A stretch of DNA of 64,000 nucleotides from Dipteris shenzhenensis (Eukaryota; Polypodiophyta; Polypodiopsida; Gleicheniales). Below are positions 33,018 to 42,924 of the stretch, in pieces. The stretch lies in the NCBI GenBank assembly GCA_047967505.1, contig CM106539.1; one strand, 5' to 3'. How positions within the stretch are numbered: the first letter of the stretch is position 1; each line of letters begins with the position of its first letter. The notes below the pieces were generated by a model. The model ran no database searches. It worked only from the letters and a program-made list of their open reading frames with translations, and was not told where the DNA came from. A program made the position numbers and the translations under genes.

Positions 33018-34654
33018 ACTCTCTCACTCTAGTCTACCCCTCCCTCTACCCCTTCCTCTCCCCTCGGGCCTCGTGCCCTCAGCAGCGAGCAGGGCAGCAG
33101 CAAGCCAGGGCACCCGCCGTGCACAGCAGGTGCGCGAGCACCCATAGCTGCAATAGCAGCTAGCTGCTGCTAGCTACTACCCGCTACCCGGCGGCCGCAG
33201 CCTACCAGGCGGGCACAGCCAGTGCGCGCAGCGCAGCACCGGCCACGCGCAGCCAGTCGACCGGCTGCAAGGTAGCAGCCGCGACCAGCCGTACCGGCTG
33301 TACGGACGCTGCGACAGATACAGCCAGCCGTACCGGCTGTACGGACGCGTGCAAGTACAGGTACAGCTTTGACATTTTTTTTTGGGGATCCGTGCCCTCG
33401 TAGGTACATGGTACAGCAGGTACAGAAGGTACAGCAGGCACAGATTTTTTTTTGGGGAAGAAGGAAAAGAGAGAGCACTCTGCTCTTTTGCATGGTACTT
33501 GCAAGTACACGCAGGTACAGAAGTACAACGAGTTTTTTTCTTGATGCATTCCCGGAATTTTTCAGTTCTAAAAACTGTGTGTTTGAAGTACAGCAAGTAC
33601 ACTCGTGTCCCTCGTGCTTGAGGTGACTAGTGCCACAGTGTGTGTGTGGTAGTTGCACAGTTATTTTTCGGGAAGGTCAGATGCCTTGATTTTGCAGAGG
33701 GCTTTTATGCTTACACTGAGTGCAAATCTCAGTTTTTGGGTGACAATTTCAAAGGGCTTTTGCCTGGAAGTGTATGCAGTGTATGCCTTGACGCAGTGTG
33801 GAGCCAGGGTGCCCACATTGGTCTTGTTTTCCGCAGTGTATCAGTGACATTTCTTTGTAGGTCACATTTTGTGTACAACACTTAGAAAATCTCAGATGAG
33901 CCACGCTTGGCCAGGGCACATCGAGTTTACTTAGTCCCTAATTGTCCATCATTGATAGTGCTCAAAAGATCTTCTTTTCGGTGTTTGTAAGTTGGGATCT
34001 GTGTTGCCACTGTGCACACAGGCAGTTTATGCATTACTTTGTCAGGTGAAAGTGCCAGGAGAGCGCTGTATTTTGTATGCTACCTAAGTGTTGAGGTGTT
34101 TTTCACTTGGTATAGGTGTCAAATCAAGGAGCTTTTGCCCAGATTTTGCTTGTGAGCACTTGAGTTACTGTTTGAGAACTTCAGATGCCTTTTATCCCCT
34201 TGGCAGAAGGGTGATTGCTTGGGATTTGTCCCATACTTTGTTGCAGTTTTGTGACAGGCTGAGGTGTTTGGAGCCTTTTTCAGTGGACAAAACAGTGTAT
34301 GACAAGTGGTTTATGCATATAAAATCAGTGCAATACCTCATCTGAGGTGGAAGAAGTGATCAGGACATCAGTGTTTTGTGTTTCGTCAGATGATGATGCA
34401 CTTGTAAAGCACTTGTGGAACAGCTGCAGCATTCTGTAGTTACTGTTTTATGCCTATTTGAGCACGGTACAATGTGTCAGAAGGTACGGTGACTAGAGGG
34501 AAAATTTTCTGTTTTGCTGCAGATTTTTTTGACAGTAAAAAACATCACTATTGTGAGTGCTCCTGGCTCTTGATAGAGCAGGTTTTCTGAGAAATCAGAA
34601 TTTTATTTAGTCATTTTTTGACTTACAGGGAGTCAAGCACTTTCCTTATCTGAT
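33018..34654 (+). other. Long 5' leader of C with GTAC-rich repeats
   Basis: About 1.6 kb without a convincing gene. It is GC-rich to 33370, with CAGC-type repeats (GCAGCAGCAAGCC, GCTAGCTGCTGC). A 25-bp direct repeat occurs at 33285-33309 and 33324-33348, itself containing CCGTAC/GTACGG arms, then several GTACAGCAGGTACAG words to 33450. Overlapping short open frames in all phases argue against coding. It may be a structured leader for packaging or internal translation; that is inference. Confidence 0.6.
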
Positions 34655-35062
34655 ATGGCATCAGGGGGAAGTGAATCTTCAATACTGAACATAAAGAAAT
34701 TGGAAGGGGCACACAATTATGCATTATGGGCAGAACAGTGTTTGAATGTACTTCTGCTAAAGAAGATTTCTAAGCCCATAAGGGTGAAGGGTGTCAAGCC
34801 ATCTGGGATGGCAGATGATGAGTGGGAGGAGCTTGATTTGTCCGCAAGGGCGGATATCATGCTTACTCTCACTGATTCTCTTGTGTTCAATGTTCAGGCA
34901 GAAAAGACCTCTTATGGCCTATGGCAGAGGCTAGAAGAGTTGTATGCCCAAAAGAGTTCAGCCAGTAAGGTTTATTGGTTGAAGAAGCTTGTCAACCTTC
35001 ACATGAAGGAAGGTACAACTATGACCTCACACTTGAGTGAGTTCAATGCCATCTTTACATAG
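34655..35062 (+). pseudogene. C gag, N-terminal part, ended by TAG
   Basis: The ATG at 34655 begins MASGGSESSILNIKKLEGAH. It is followed by NYALWAEQCLNVLLLKK, ARADIMLTLTDSLVF, SYGLWQRLEELYAQKSSASK and LKKLVNLHMKEGTTMTSHLSEF, the usual Copia gag pattern. TAG codons at 35060-35062 and 35072-35074 interrupt the frame, which then continues unchanged (LNLDEEFKATFLLCTLPESW). Both fit CAG-to-TAG changes (NAIFTQLIAQG would be the normal reading at this gag site). Confidence 0.85.
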
Positions 35063-35077
35063 CTTATCGCATAGGGA

Positions 35078-36355
35078 TTGAACCTTGATGAGGAGTTCAA
35101 GGCTACTTTCTTGTTGTGTACCCTCCCTGAGAGTTGGGACACTTTCAAGACCACCCTGTCAAATTCAAATGTCACTCTTATGTATGCTGATGTGGAGAGC
35201 TCTCTCCTTATGGAGGAGATGAGCAGGAAGAATAATATGGGTAGCAAGTCTTCCAATGCTTTGCAGGTACAGGAAAGAGGTAGGACTCAGCAGAAGGGGA
35301 GATCTGCTGGCAAGTCCAAATCCCGCAGTCATTCCTGTGGCAAAAAGGATATTGAATGCTTTTACTGTGGCAAGAAGGGACATGTGAAGTCTAAGAGCTT
35401 CAAGTTTATACGGGATCAGAAAGCCAAGAAGGCTGAGACAAAGGATGCAGGTAGTGGAAGCAAAGGCAAAGGCAAGGCCAAGGCAGATGACTTGGGTGCA
35501 GTGAATGTTGCAGCAGAGGACAGTGACAGTGATAGACATGATGTATTATGTTCTTCTGCTGTAATTGCACATACATTGGTTGTTGATGGCCATGACATGC
35601 ACACCTGGCTTTTGGATTCAGGTGCTTCTTTTCATGTTACGCCTCATAGGGAGTGGTTTACTTCCTACACAGGTACTCATGGAGTTGTTCACCTTGGGAA
35701 CAACTATGCATGTCAGATTGCAAGGATTGGCAGTATACAGATAGTATTCCCTGATGGATGCATATTTATGCTTGATGGTGTTCGCCATGTGCCGGAAATC
35801 AAGAAAAATCTGATTAGCACTGGCTTGTTGGATGACAGTGGTTACCACACCACATTTGGGGATTCCAAATGGGTGATTACTGATGGCCAGGTTGTAGTGG
35901 TTGAGGGTTATAAGAGTGATACCTTGTACCCTCTTTATGTTTCCAGTGTAGGTAATCATGTTGTTGCTATAACCGAGCTGCCGAAGGTTTCATTGTGGCA
36001 TAGCCGGTTGGGACACATGTCCATTAAAGGAATGCAAGAACTGTCACGTTTGGGTTATCTGCCGTCTCTTTCATTTTCAGATTTGCCTACTTGTGATCAT
36101 TGCATTTTTGGAAAGCATTCTATGACTCCTCATAAGAGGAGAACTCCCCAGAATAGAGCACCACTTGATCTAGTACACACTGATTTGTGTGAGATGCCAC
36201 AGCTATCACTAGGGGGTGCAAAGTATTTCATTACTTTTATTGATGATGCCACACGCAAAGTGTGGGTCTATTTCTTGAAGCATAAGAGCGATGCCTTAGA
36301 TGCTTTCAAGAAGTTTGTCGCTCACGTTGAGAATCGGCGGACAGGCGCAGGCTGA
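35078..36355 (+). pseudogene. C gag C-terminus, protease and integrase N-terminal part
   Basis: Same frame as gag. A zinc knuckle near 35357 reads CFYCGKKGHVKSKS; its last cysteine is replaced by serine, so zinc binding is probably lost. A Lys/Ala/Asp-rich spacer follows, then the protease motif LLDSGASFHVTPH near 35612 and VRHVPEIKKNLISTG. The GAG-pre-integrase/HHCC finger is HSRLGHMSIKGM ... CDHCIFGKHSMTPHK. The integrase core begins VHTDLCEM and ITFIDDATRKVWVYF. The frame breaks near 36340 (ENRRTGAG then TGA) by a small indel. Confidence 0.85.
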
Positions 36356-36392
36356 AATGCCTCAGATCCGATAATGGGGGTGAGTATGTTCA

Positions 36393-37100
36393 CATGCTTT
36401 TGTACAGTTATGCGAAGCTAAGGGCATTAAACAGGAACTCACAGCCCCTCATAATGCATCTCAAAATGGTGTGAGTGAGCGGATGAATCGAACTATTCAG
36501 GAGAAAGTTCGATGTATGTTGTCTTATGCTGCATTGCCCCATGGCTTTTGGGCAGAAGCCATGCAAATAGCAGTTCACCTAATTAACAGGTCGCCGAACA
36601 AGGCTTTGGAGTTGAAAGTGCCAGAGGAGGTGTGGTCTGGCAAGCCACCTTCATATAAGCACTTACGTGTGTTTGGCTGTGAGTGCTTTGCTCATGTACG
36701 CAAAGAACTGCGCACCAAAATGGAGCCAAAGTCTTTCAGATGCATCTTCATGGGTTACGGTGACGAAGGTGAAATGGGGTATAGGTTATGGGATCCTATC
36801 AAACGGAAGATTATACGCAGCAATGATGTCATCTTCAAAGAGGATAGTATACACAAAGAACCCATGCAACCTATGGAATACAGGAGGGTTGTTTATGGTG
36901 ATGTCGGACAGCAAAGAATGCCCATTAATATGCAACAGCAGGCTACTGTAAATAACCCTGTTCAAGAGGGTATACAGGCTGAAAATCAGCCAGACAATTT
37001 TGCCAATGATGCACCACTAGATATGCCAGCAAATGGCGCTATAGAATAGCCAAATATGGTGGTACAGCCACCCGTCATGCATGATGAACAGGCTAGATAG
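36393..37100 (+). pseudogene. C integrase C-terminal part and linker
   Basis: After a second shift near 36391 the frame reads HAFVQLCEAKGIKQELTAPH, NGVSERMNRTIQEKVRCML, then RVFGCECFAHVRKELRTK, MGYGDEG and YRLWDPIKRKIIRSNDV. TAG codons at 37047-37049 and 37098-37100 interrupt the glutamine-rich linker; CAG is the likely ancestor in both (the neighbourhood is VVQPP and ARQQP-like). Confidence 0.8.
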
Positions 37101-38744
37101 CAGCCTATTACGGAACATTTTGTTAGGAGGAGCACTCGTGTACAACGGCCTCCTGACAGGTTTGTTCCAGGAGCCAATAATGTGGCTGATTTTATCATGC
37201 TGACAGATTGTGGTGAGCCTTCCAGCTTCAAGGAAGCTATGGGAAGAACAGAGAAAAGGAAGTGGGAGAAAGCCATGCAGTCAGAAATGGACTCCTTACT
37301 TCATAATGATACATGGGACTTGGTGCAGCTACCTACAGGCAGAAAGGTTTTGCCATGCAAGTGGGTTTACAAAGTCAAAGTGGATTCAAATGCTTTACCG
37401 AGGTATAAGGCCAGATTGGCTGCCAAGGGATTTAAGCAGGAGAAGGGCATTGACTTTGATGAGATCTTTTCTCCTGTAGTCAAGATGACTACTTTGAGAG
37501 CAGTGTTAGCTCTTGTTGCTCATGAGGACATGGATTTATGTCAGATGGATGTGAAGACTGCTTTTCTTCATGAAGATCTCCATGATGAGATCTACATGAG
37601 TCAGCCAGAGGGATATGCTATTAAAGGGAAAGAGCAGCTTGTGTGTAAGCTCAAGAGGAGCTTGTATGGACTCAAGCAGGCGCCAAGAGAATGGTACAAG
37701 AAGTTTGATGCCTTCATGCAGTCCCAAGGGTATCATAGGTATGAGACCGATCACTGCTTGTACACCAAATGGGCAAAGGATGGCAGTTTGATGCTACTCA
37801 TTCTATATGTGGATGACATGCTGATTGCTAGCAAATCTCAGCAGGAGATCATTGCTTTGAAGAAGCAACTACATAAGTCTTTTGACATGAAAGACTTGGG
37901 TGATGCAAATCACATACTAGGTATGAGGATTACTCGTGACAGGTCTAAAGGACTTTTGTTTCTGTCACAGGAAGAGTACATTGGCAAGGTACTGCAGAGG
38001 TTTAACATGGAGGGGGGGAAGTCTCATTTAAAACTCAGCAGTAAGGACAGCCCCAGATCAGATGATGATAATGCTAAGATGGCCAAAGTTCCGTATGCAT
38101 CTGCAGTTGGTTCTTTGATGTATGCCATGGTTGCCACTCGTCCGGATATTGCTTTTGCGGTGGAAGTCATCAGCAGGTATATGGCAAATCTAGGCAAGCG
38201 GCACTGGGAAGCAGTGAAAGGCATCTTGAGGTATCTCAAGGGTACCAAAGACTTGTGCATATGCTATGGTAGGCAGGATGCATTGGTGCATGGTTTTACA
38301 GATTCAGACTATGCAGGGAATGCAGATAACCGGAAGTCTACTACCGGTTATATTTTCACATTTGTAGGAGGTGCTATATCATGGGTGTCTCGGTTGCAGA
38401 AATGCATTGCACTGTCAACCACTGAAGCTGAATATGTTGCAGCCACTGAGGCTTGCAAGGAAGCAATATGGCTTACTCGGCTGGTGGGAGATTTGGGCAT
38501 TACAGGAGATATGCCAGTTTTGCATTGTGATAGTCAGAGTGCTATCATGTTGGCAAAGAATCCGGTCTTTCATCAGAAGACCAAGCACATAAATGTGAAA
38601 TACCATTTCATCAGGGAGGTACTGGAAGACAAGCGGCTTGAGCTTGTGAAGGTGTATACTGATGATAATCCTACAGATTTGCTCACTAAGAGCTTGCCTA
38701 CAGAGCAGTTTGCACATTGTCGCCACATCATGGGATTAGGATGA
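37101..38744 (+). CDS. C reverse transcriptase and RNase H, intact frame
   Basis: One uninterrupted frame follows the last TAG. RRSTRVQRPPDRF leads into the reverse transcriptase: KWVYKVKVD, LPRYKARLAAKGFKQEKGID, CQMDVKTAFLHEDL (first catalytic Asp), CKLKRSLYGLKQAPREWY and ILYVDDMLIASKS (catalytic Asp pair), then MKDLGDANHILGM. RNase H has HGFTDSDYAGNADNRKSTTG, CIALSTTEAEYVAA, VLHCDSQSAIMLAKNP and KTKHINVKYHFIRE, so its acidic residues appear present. It ends at TGA 38742-38744. It is normally made as part of gag-pol, and its own first ATG (37182) is not a natural start. Confidence 0.9.
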   Translation, partial: QPITEHFVRRSTRVQRPPDRFVPGANNVADFIMLTDCGEPSSFKEAMGRTEKRKWEKAMQSEMDSLLHNDTWDLVQLPTGRKVLPCKWVYKVKVDSNALPRYKARLAAKGFKQEKGIDFDEIFSPVVKMTTLRAVLALVAHEDMDLCQMDVKTAFLHEDLHDEIYMSQPEGYAIKGKEQLVCKLKRSLYGLKQAPREWYKKFDAFMQSQGYHRYETDHCLYTKWAKDGSLMLLILYVDDMLIASKSQQEIIALKKQLHKSFDMKDLGDANHILGMRITRDRSKGLLFLSQEEYIGKVLQRFNMEGGKSHLKLSSKDSPRSDDDNAKMAKVPYASAVGSLMYAMVATRPDIAFAVEVISRYMANLGKRHWEAVKGILRYLKGTKDLCICYGRQDALVHGFTDSDYAGNADNRKSTTGYIFTFVGGAISWVSRLQKCIALSTTEAEYVAATEACKEAIWLTRLVGDLGITGDMPVLHCDSQSAIMLAKNPVFHQKTKHINVKYHFIREVLEDKRLELVKVYTDDNPTDLLTKSLPTEQFAHCRHIMGLG

Positions 38745-38830
38745 GACCATTCTTATTTTATGGTCTTGTATACAGTAACTGTATATTGCTGTAATTTTTA
38801 TTCTTTTCTCCCCTTTAGGCACACTGGCCT

Positions 38831-38843
38831 TTAGGTGGGAGGT
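38831..38843 (+). other. Polypurine tract of C
   Basis: TTAGGTGGGAGGT directly precedes the 3' LTR. Confidence 0.7.
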
Positions 38844-39032
38844 TGTTGGGGTAAAGGCACATTGCCACCCTTTAAAAGTTATGACCCCTATGACTGTCTT
38901 AAGACAGTCATAGGGTGAATCCCTAATCCTAATAAAACTTTTGAGTTTGTGGTGTGGCTCAACACATTCTTACACACCCACACTCCCTTGTGTCTCTGTC
39001 TCTAACGTTCCACCCCCTCTCTTTCCCTCACA
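38844..39032 (+). repeat. 3' LTR of C, with a perfect 30-bp palindrome
   Basis: It is identical to the 5' LTR apart from 11 extra bases. These complete a perfect inverted repeat, CCCTATGACTGTC-TTAA-GACAGTCATAGGG in consecutive halves, near 38885-38914. Confidence 0.9.
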
Positions 39033-39096
39033 GCAATGACAAAGTCTTAATATGCTTACTCAATGTCAAGCTATTGAAGCTTCACGTGGGTGGGAC

Positions 39097-40215
39097 CTCA
39101 AGGAGAGGGGAAGAAAGAAGAGAAGAGAGGAGAAAGGAAAAGAGAGGAAAAGAGAGGAAGAGAGAAAAGGAAAAGAGAGAAGACAAAGAGAGGAAAATTC
39201 ATAAGAAAAGAGAGGGGAAAACAAAGGAAATAAGAGAGGGGAGAAGAGAGGAAAAGAGAGAAGAGAAGAGAGGGGAAAGCTAGGGTAGAAGAGAGGAAAA
39301 GAGAGAAGAAAAAAGAGGAAAAGAGAGAAGGAAAGAGAGGGGAAGAGAGTAAATAAGAGAAGAGATAGGAGAAAAGAGAGGAGATAAGAGAGGGGAGAGA
39401 AGAGAAAGAGGAGAGAGGAAAAGAGAGAAGCAAAGAAAGGGGAAAAGAGAGGAAACAAAAGAGGGGAGAAGAAGAGAAGAGAGGGGAAGAGAGAGGAAGG
39501 AGAAGAGAGGAAAAGAGAGAAGAGAAGAGAGGGGAAAAGGAAAAGAGAATAGAGGTAGAAAAAAGAGAATAGAGGAGTAAAGGAAAAGAGAGGAAAAGAG
39601 AGAAGGAAAAGAGAGGAAATAAGAGAGGGAAAGAGAGGAAATCAGAGAAAAGATAGGAGAAAAGAGAAGAGAGGAAATAAGAGAAGAGAGGGGAAGAGGG
39701 AAAGAGAGGGGAGGAAGAGGGATGGAAAGAGGGGCAAAGAGGGAGGAAAAAGAGAGGAGAAGAGAGAGGAAGGAGAGGAAAACAGAGAAGGGAAAGAGAG
39801 GAAAACATAGAACTGAAGAGAGGGGAAAAGAGAAGAAATAAGAGAGGGGAGAAGAGAGGAAATAAGAGAAGAGATGGGAGAAAAGAGAAGAGAGGAAATA
39901 AGAGAAGAGAGGGGAAGAGAGGGAAAGAGAAGAAAATAGAAGAGAAGAAAAGAGAGGGGAAAAGGAAAAGACAAGAGAGGGAGAAAAAAGAGAATAGAGG
40001 AAATAAGAAAAAAGAGAATAGAGGACGAAAACAATAGGTAGAGCTTTCGTACTCTTCTCTTTGATGATTGTTTTTTGTGTATTGTTTCTTCCTTTAGAGA
40101 AAGAAAAGGAAAGGAAAGGAGGAAAGAAACTTTAGAGAAAGAGAGAAACTTTAGAGAAAGGAAGGGAAAGTGAAAGTAGAGGAAGGGAAACAAGAGAAGG
40201 GGTAGAAAGAAAGAC
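39097..40215 (+). repeat. Kilobase-scale homopurine minisatellite
   Basis: To about 40040 the + strand is almost only A and G, made of variants of AGAGAGGAAAAGAGAGAAG and GAGGAAATAAGAGAAGAG. After a mixed stretch it resumes at 40094-40215. The phenylalanine/serine/leucine-rich frames on the minus strand (39066-40377) are artefacts. Confidence 0.95.
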
Positions 40216-40339
40216 AAAGGAACCAAAATGGTGGTACGTGCTCCAAGTTGCTCCTCCAAGCAAATATATTTTTGAAGAAAGAGATGTGGATACGGAGATG
40301 CTGGCAAAGATCCAAATAATCATGCTGATGCCTCCTACC

Positions 40340-41585
40340 GACAAGAAGAGATGAGGTGCATGCAATTGCCAATGCAAGCATTTTTCACGATCTGAATGGT
40401 TGGAAATACAACCGCATCAATGTAGTGGTCTCCAACGATGACATTGCAATGGTATGGGATTGTACCGATGCTGCACATGGATGGTGGCCCATCAAGAATT
40501 GCCACCAGCCCAATATGAGGGATAATGCATACTATATTCAATGCATGATCAAGCCTAAAAAGCCTCATAAGCGGGGAGGTGCCACTTTACTTTGCAAAGC
40601 TTGTGCTAGACGTGCCTGTAGATTTCGCTAACAACCCAGGACATGGGGCAAAAAGCCACTGCAAAAACCACAAGCCACCCCTGTTCCCGTTGCAACACCA
40701 CCTACTGGCTAACGTGGGAAGCCCAAATTCAAGTAAGTGAAGTACATGCCATTTTGTTACATGTCGATTGTTGTAGTTGTTATATCATACATAGTGTACT
40801 CATTAGCCATATTGTGTACTTGTGTAGTTTCTGTGACGAGATCTGAATTATTTATGAATGTGCTTGAAGTTGTGGAACATGAAGGCATAGAGGGCCCACG
40901 TGTTGAGGGTTCACAAGCTGCAATGCAAAGTCCTGCATGGGAACATCTCACCTTTCCAAGCATCATAGTGTGTGATGTTATGTCTGAGTATTGGCAGGTG
41001 ATGAGCGAGAATGAGTGCTTGTAAGATGAAGTTAGTTGCCTACTCCAACAAGCAGGTAAAGGCAAGACCTGGAAAATGCCTACGAGGAGCAATGCCACAT
41101 CTCTCTTGGTCCAAATTTTGTGGGACTGGCAACTAGAAAACCATCCACCCTTCCGTCACATATTACCTTTGTGGATGATGGACCTTTGTGTCCAATATGC
41201 CAAGATCGTTTTGATACGACGAGACTGGATACTATGCATTATCATGTCATCATCGGTTTCACCTACTATTCTTGGCAAATACATTGAAGGTCAGGAGTGA
41301 CTACCCAACTTGTAATGCTCCCTAAGCCAAGCAATTGTACGATGTTCTTGGCATTGGAGCCACATACAAGTTGGGACTGGTGGTGTGTGACTATTTCATC
41401 CACAACCGTGTCTATGCTTGTGGCTATCTAACCACCCAAAATGGCAATCACCCTTTCCACTCTCGGAACCTTGCACTTTGCAATTTGTCTTTGAGGATCG
41501 CCTAGGAAATGTTTGCGCACACGAGTTCCTTAACCTGCGTACTCTTCGTGGCAGATGTTACATCTCCACTTTGTGGCAGTTATGA
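40340..41585 (+). pseudogene. Decayed gene of unknown function with a CPIC...H.H motif
   Basis: The first part (40356-40631) is a 91-residue frame: ANASIFHDLNGWKYNRINVV, VWDCTDAAHGWW, IKPKKPHKRGGATLLCKACA. Near 40860-41020 a frame reads VEHEGIEGPRVEGSQAAM and IIVCDVMSEYWQVMSENE. Near 41068-41250 another frame gives NAYEEQCHISLGPNFVGLA, FVDDGPLCPICQDRF and TMHYHV, a pattern of two Cys and two His that could be a zinc finger. Then come KQLYDVLGIGATYKLGLVV and FEDRLGNVCAHEFLNLRTL to a stop near 41585. The frames alternate, so it is decayed or multi-exon. Not recognised; a transposon-derived gene is one option. Confidence 0.35.
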
Positions 41586-41808
41586 GCGTAACATAGTCTC
41601 AAGATTTTGTAGGGTTTTGGCCTCGTTTCTCTGGAGCCATGCTCACGTACTCTGTATGCACATACAAATAGATCAATAATGTGCAAATTCGTCAATTGCC
41701 ATGTCTAAAAAAATTTCTCCAATCTGAACAAATTTATTTCTCGAATGTGTGTTGCATGGAGAAATTATTTCACTCATTCTTATTCCACCAATGTTCAGTA
41801 AGTGTACT
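41586..41808. other. No recognisable gene
   Basis: AT-rich spacer without repeats or frames of note. Confidence 0.4.
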
Positions 41809-42049
41809 AGACCTCAAGACGGAGCAACCATCCAACCTTCTTGCCCCCTCTTGACATAATTGGATGGTTATAGACATGGTAATCTACCTCAAGACCTAGG
41901 CGTGGGATTGCAAATTGCCTTTTCCCACATCTCGCTCTTTCTCGAGTAAGCATCTATCTGCACTATGATCTTTCATGATATCATGCTATGTATGCGAAAG
42001 TAGGTATTTCACACACACTAGTGTAGTAGCTAGCATTGCTTACACGCAT
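41809..42049 (+). repeat. Long direct repeat, copy 1
   Basis: About 240 bp starting CTAGACCTCAAG and containing GACATAA..GGATGGTTATAGA, GCCTTTTCCCA and TATTTCACACACACTAGTG. It returns 875 bp downstream (42684-42924) in the same orientation with moderate divergence. It is non-coding. Confidence 0.85.
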
Positions 42050-42683
42050 GTGGCAGCTTTCGGGTTTTTCTCTCTCACCTTCTACTTTTCAATCTTAATC
42101 ATTCAACACAATTATTCAAAGGATCTAACTGCATTCGTTCATGCTACAAGCAATCGAAAACATCTAGACTCAAATAAATATGCAAGGAACCAGCAATTGA
42201 TCGATTAAGAATATCCACGATCTAAATCATTATTATCAAATTCCATTAGAATAGTTCCACATAGTAAATGTTCACTCATTTACATATTCAGCTTGTACAT
42301 GGGTGGTTCAACTTTCTACATTGTTAATGCCTTGCAAGAAGCAAACAGTGGATTCGACATTTGGTCCCTCATATCTCTTTATTAATTTATCTTCATTGCC
42401 AATCAAATTTTTTCTTATCCTCTTGGCTGATCCTATAAAGATTTGGTTGTAGAAGTTGCACTTCCACTTTTGATGCCCTAACATTGTAACAAAATCCTAT
42501 GGTTTTGCAACACTTTGGCCTCTTCCTTGAGTCTCATTGGGTGGTTGATGTTGGCCTACCCTAACTTCTCTTTTTGCCATGGTTGTTGTACATGTAAAAG
42601 AGAAAAACCATCTCAATTATTAATTTGTTTTCAACAACTTAAGACAATGTCTTAACATGTCATCAAAAACAAATGTATGTTTG
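42050..42683. other. Spacer between the direct repeats
   Basis: AT-rich sequence; no gene was recognised. Confidence 0.4.
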
Positions 42684-42924
42684 CTAGACCTCAAGAGAGA
42701 GTAACCATCCAATCGTCTTACCCCCTCCCGACATAAATGGATGGTTATAGATGTGGTAATCTGCCTGTAGAAATAGGTGTTGGATGGCAAGTTGCCTTTT
42801 CCCATGTCCCGCTCTTTCTCAAGTAAGCATCTATTTGCACTATGATCATTTGCATCATCATGCTCTGTATGAAAATGTCAGTATTTCACACACACTAGTG
42901 CAATAGCCAGCAATACCCTACATG
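42684..42924 (+). repeat. Long direct repeat, copy 2
   Basis: Second copy of the 41809-42049 repeat. Confidence 0.85.

Larger units (their letters stand above)
32825..39032 (+). mobile_element. Copia element C, complete ends, young by its LTRs
   Basis: A 5-bp target duplication GCAAT lies at 32820-32824 and 39033-39037. The element has short LTRs (178 and 189 bp), a primer site, a 1.65-kb structured leader, gag, protease, integrase, reverse transcriptase/RNase H and a polypurine tract. The LTRs are identical by eye except for an 11-bp gap. The coding region has four TAG stops and at least two frameshifts in integrase. The family differs from B (different gag, PHREWF after the protease motif, RLQKCIALST in RNase H). 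Confidence 0.95.

Noticed and set aside
39066-40377. Phe/Ser/Leu-rich frames up to 236 residues
   Set aside because: They are artefacts of the homopurine array; membrane-like composition here does not mean a membrane protein.
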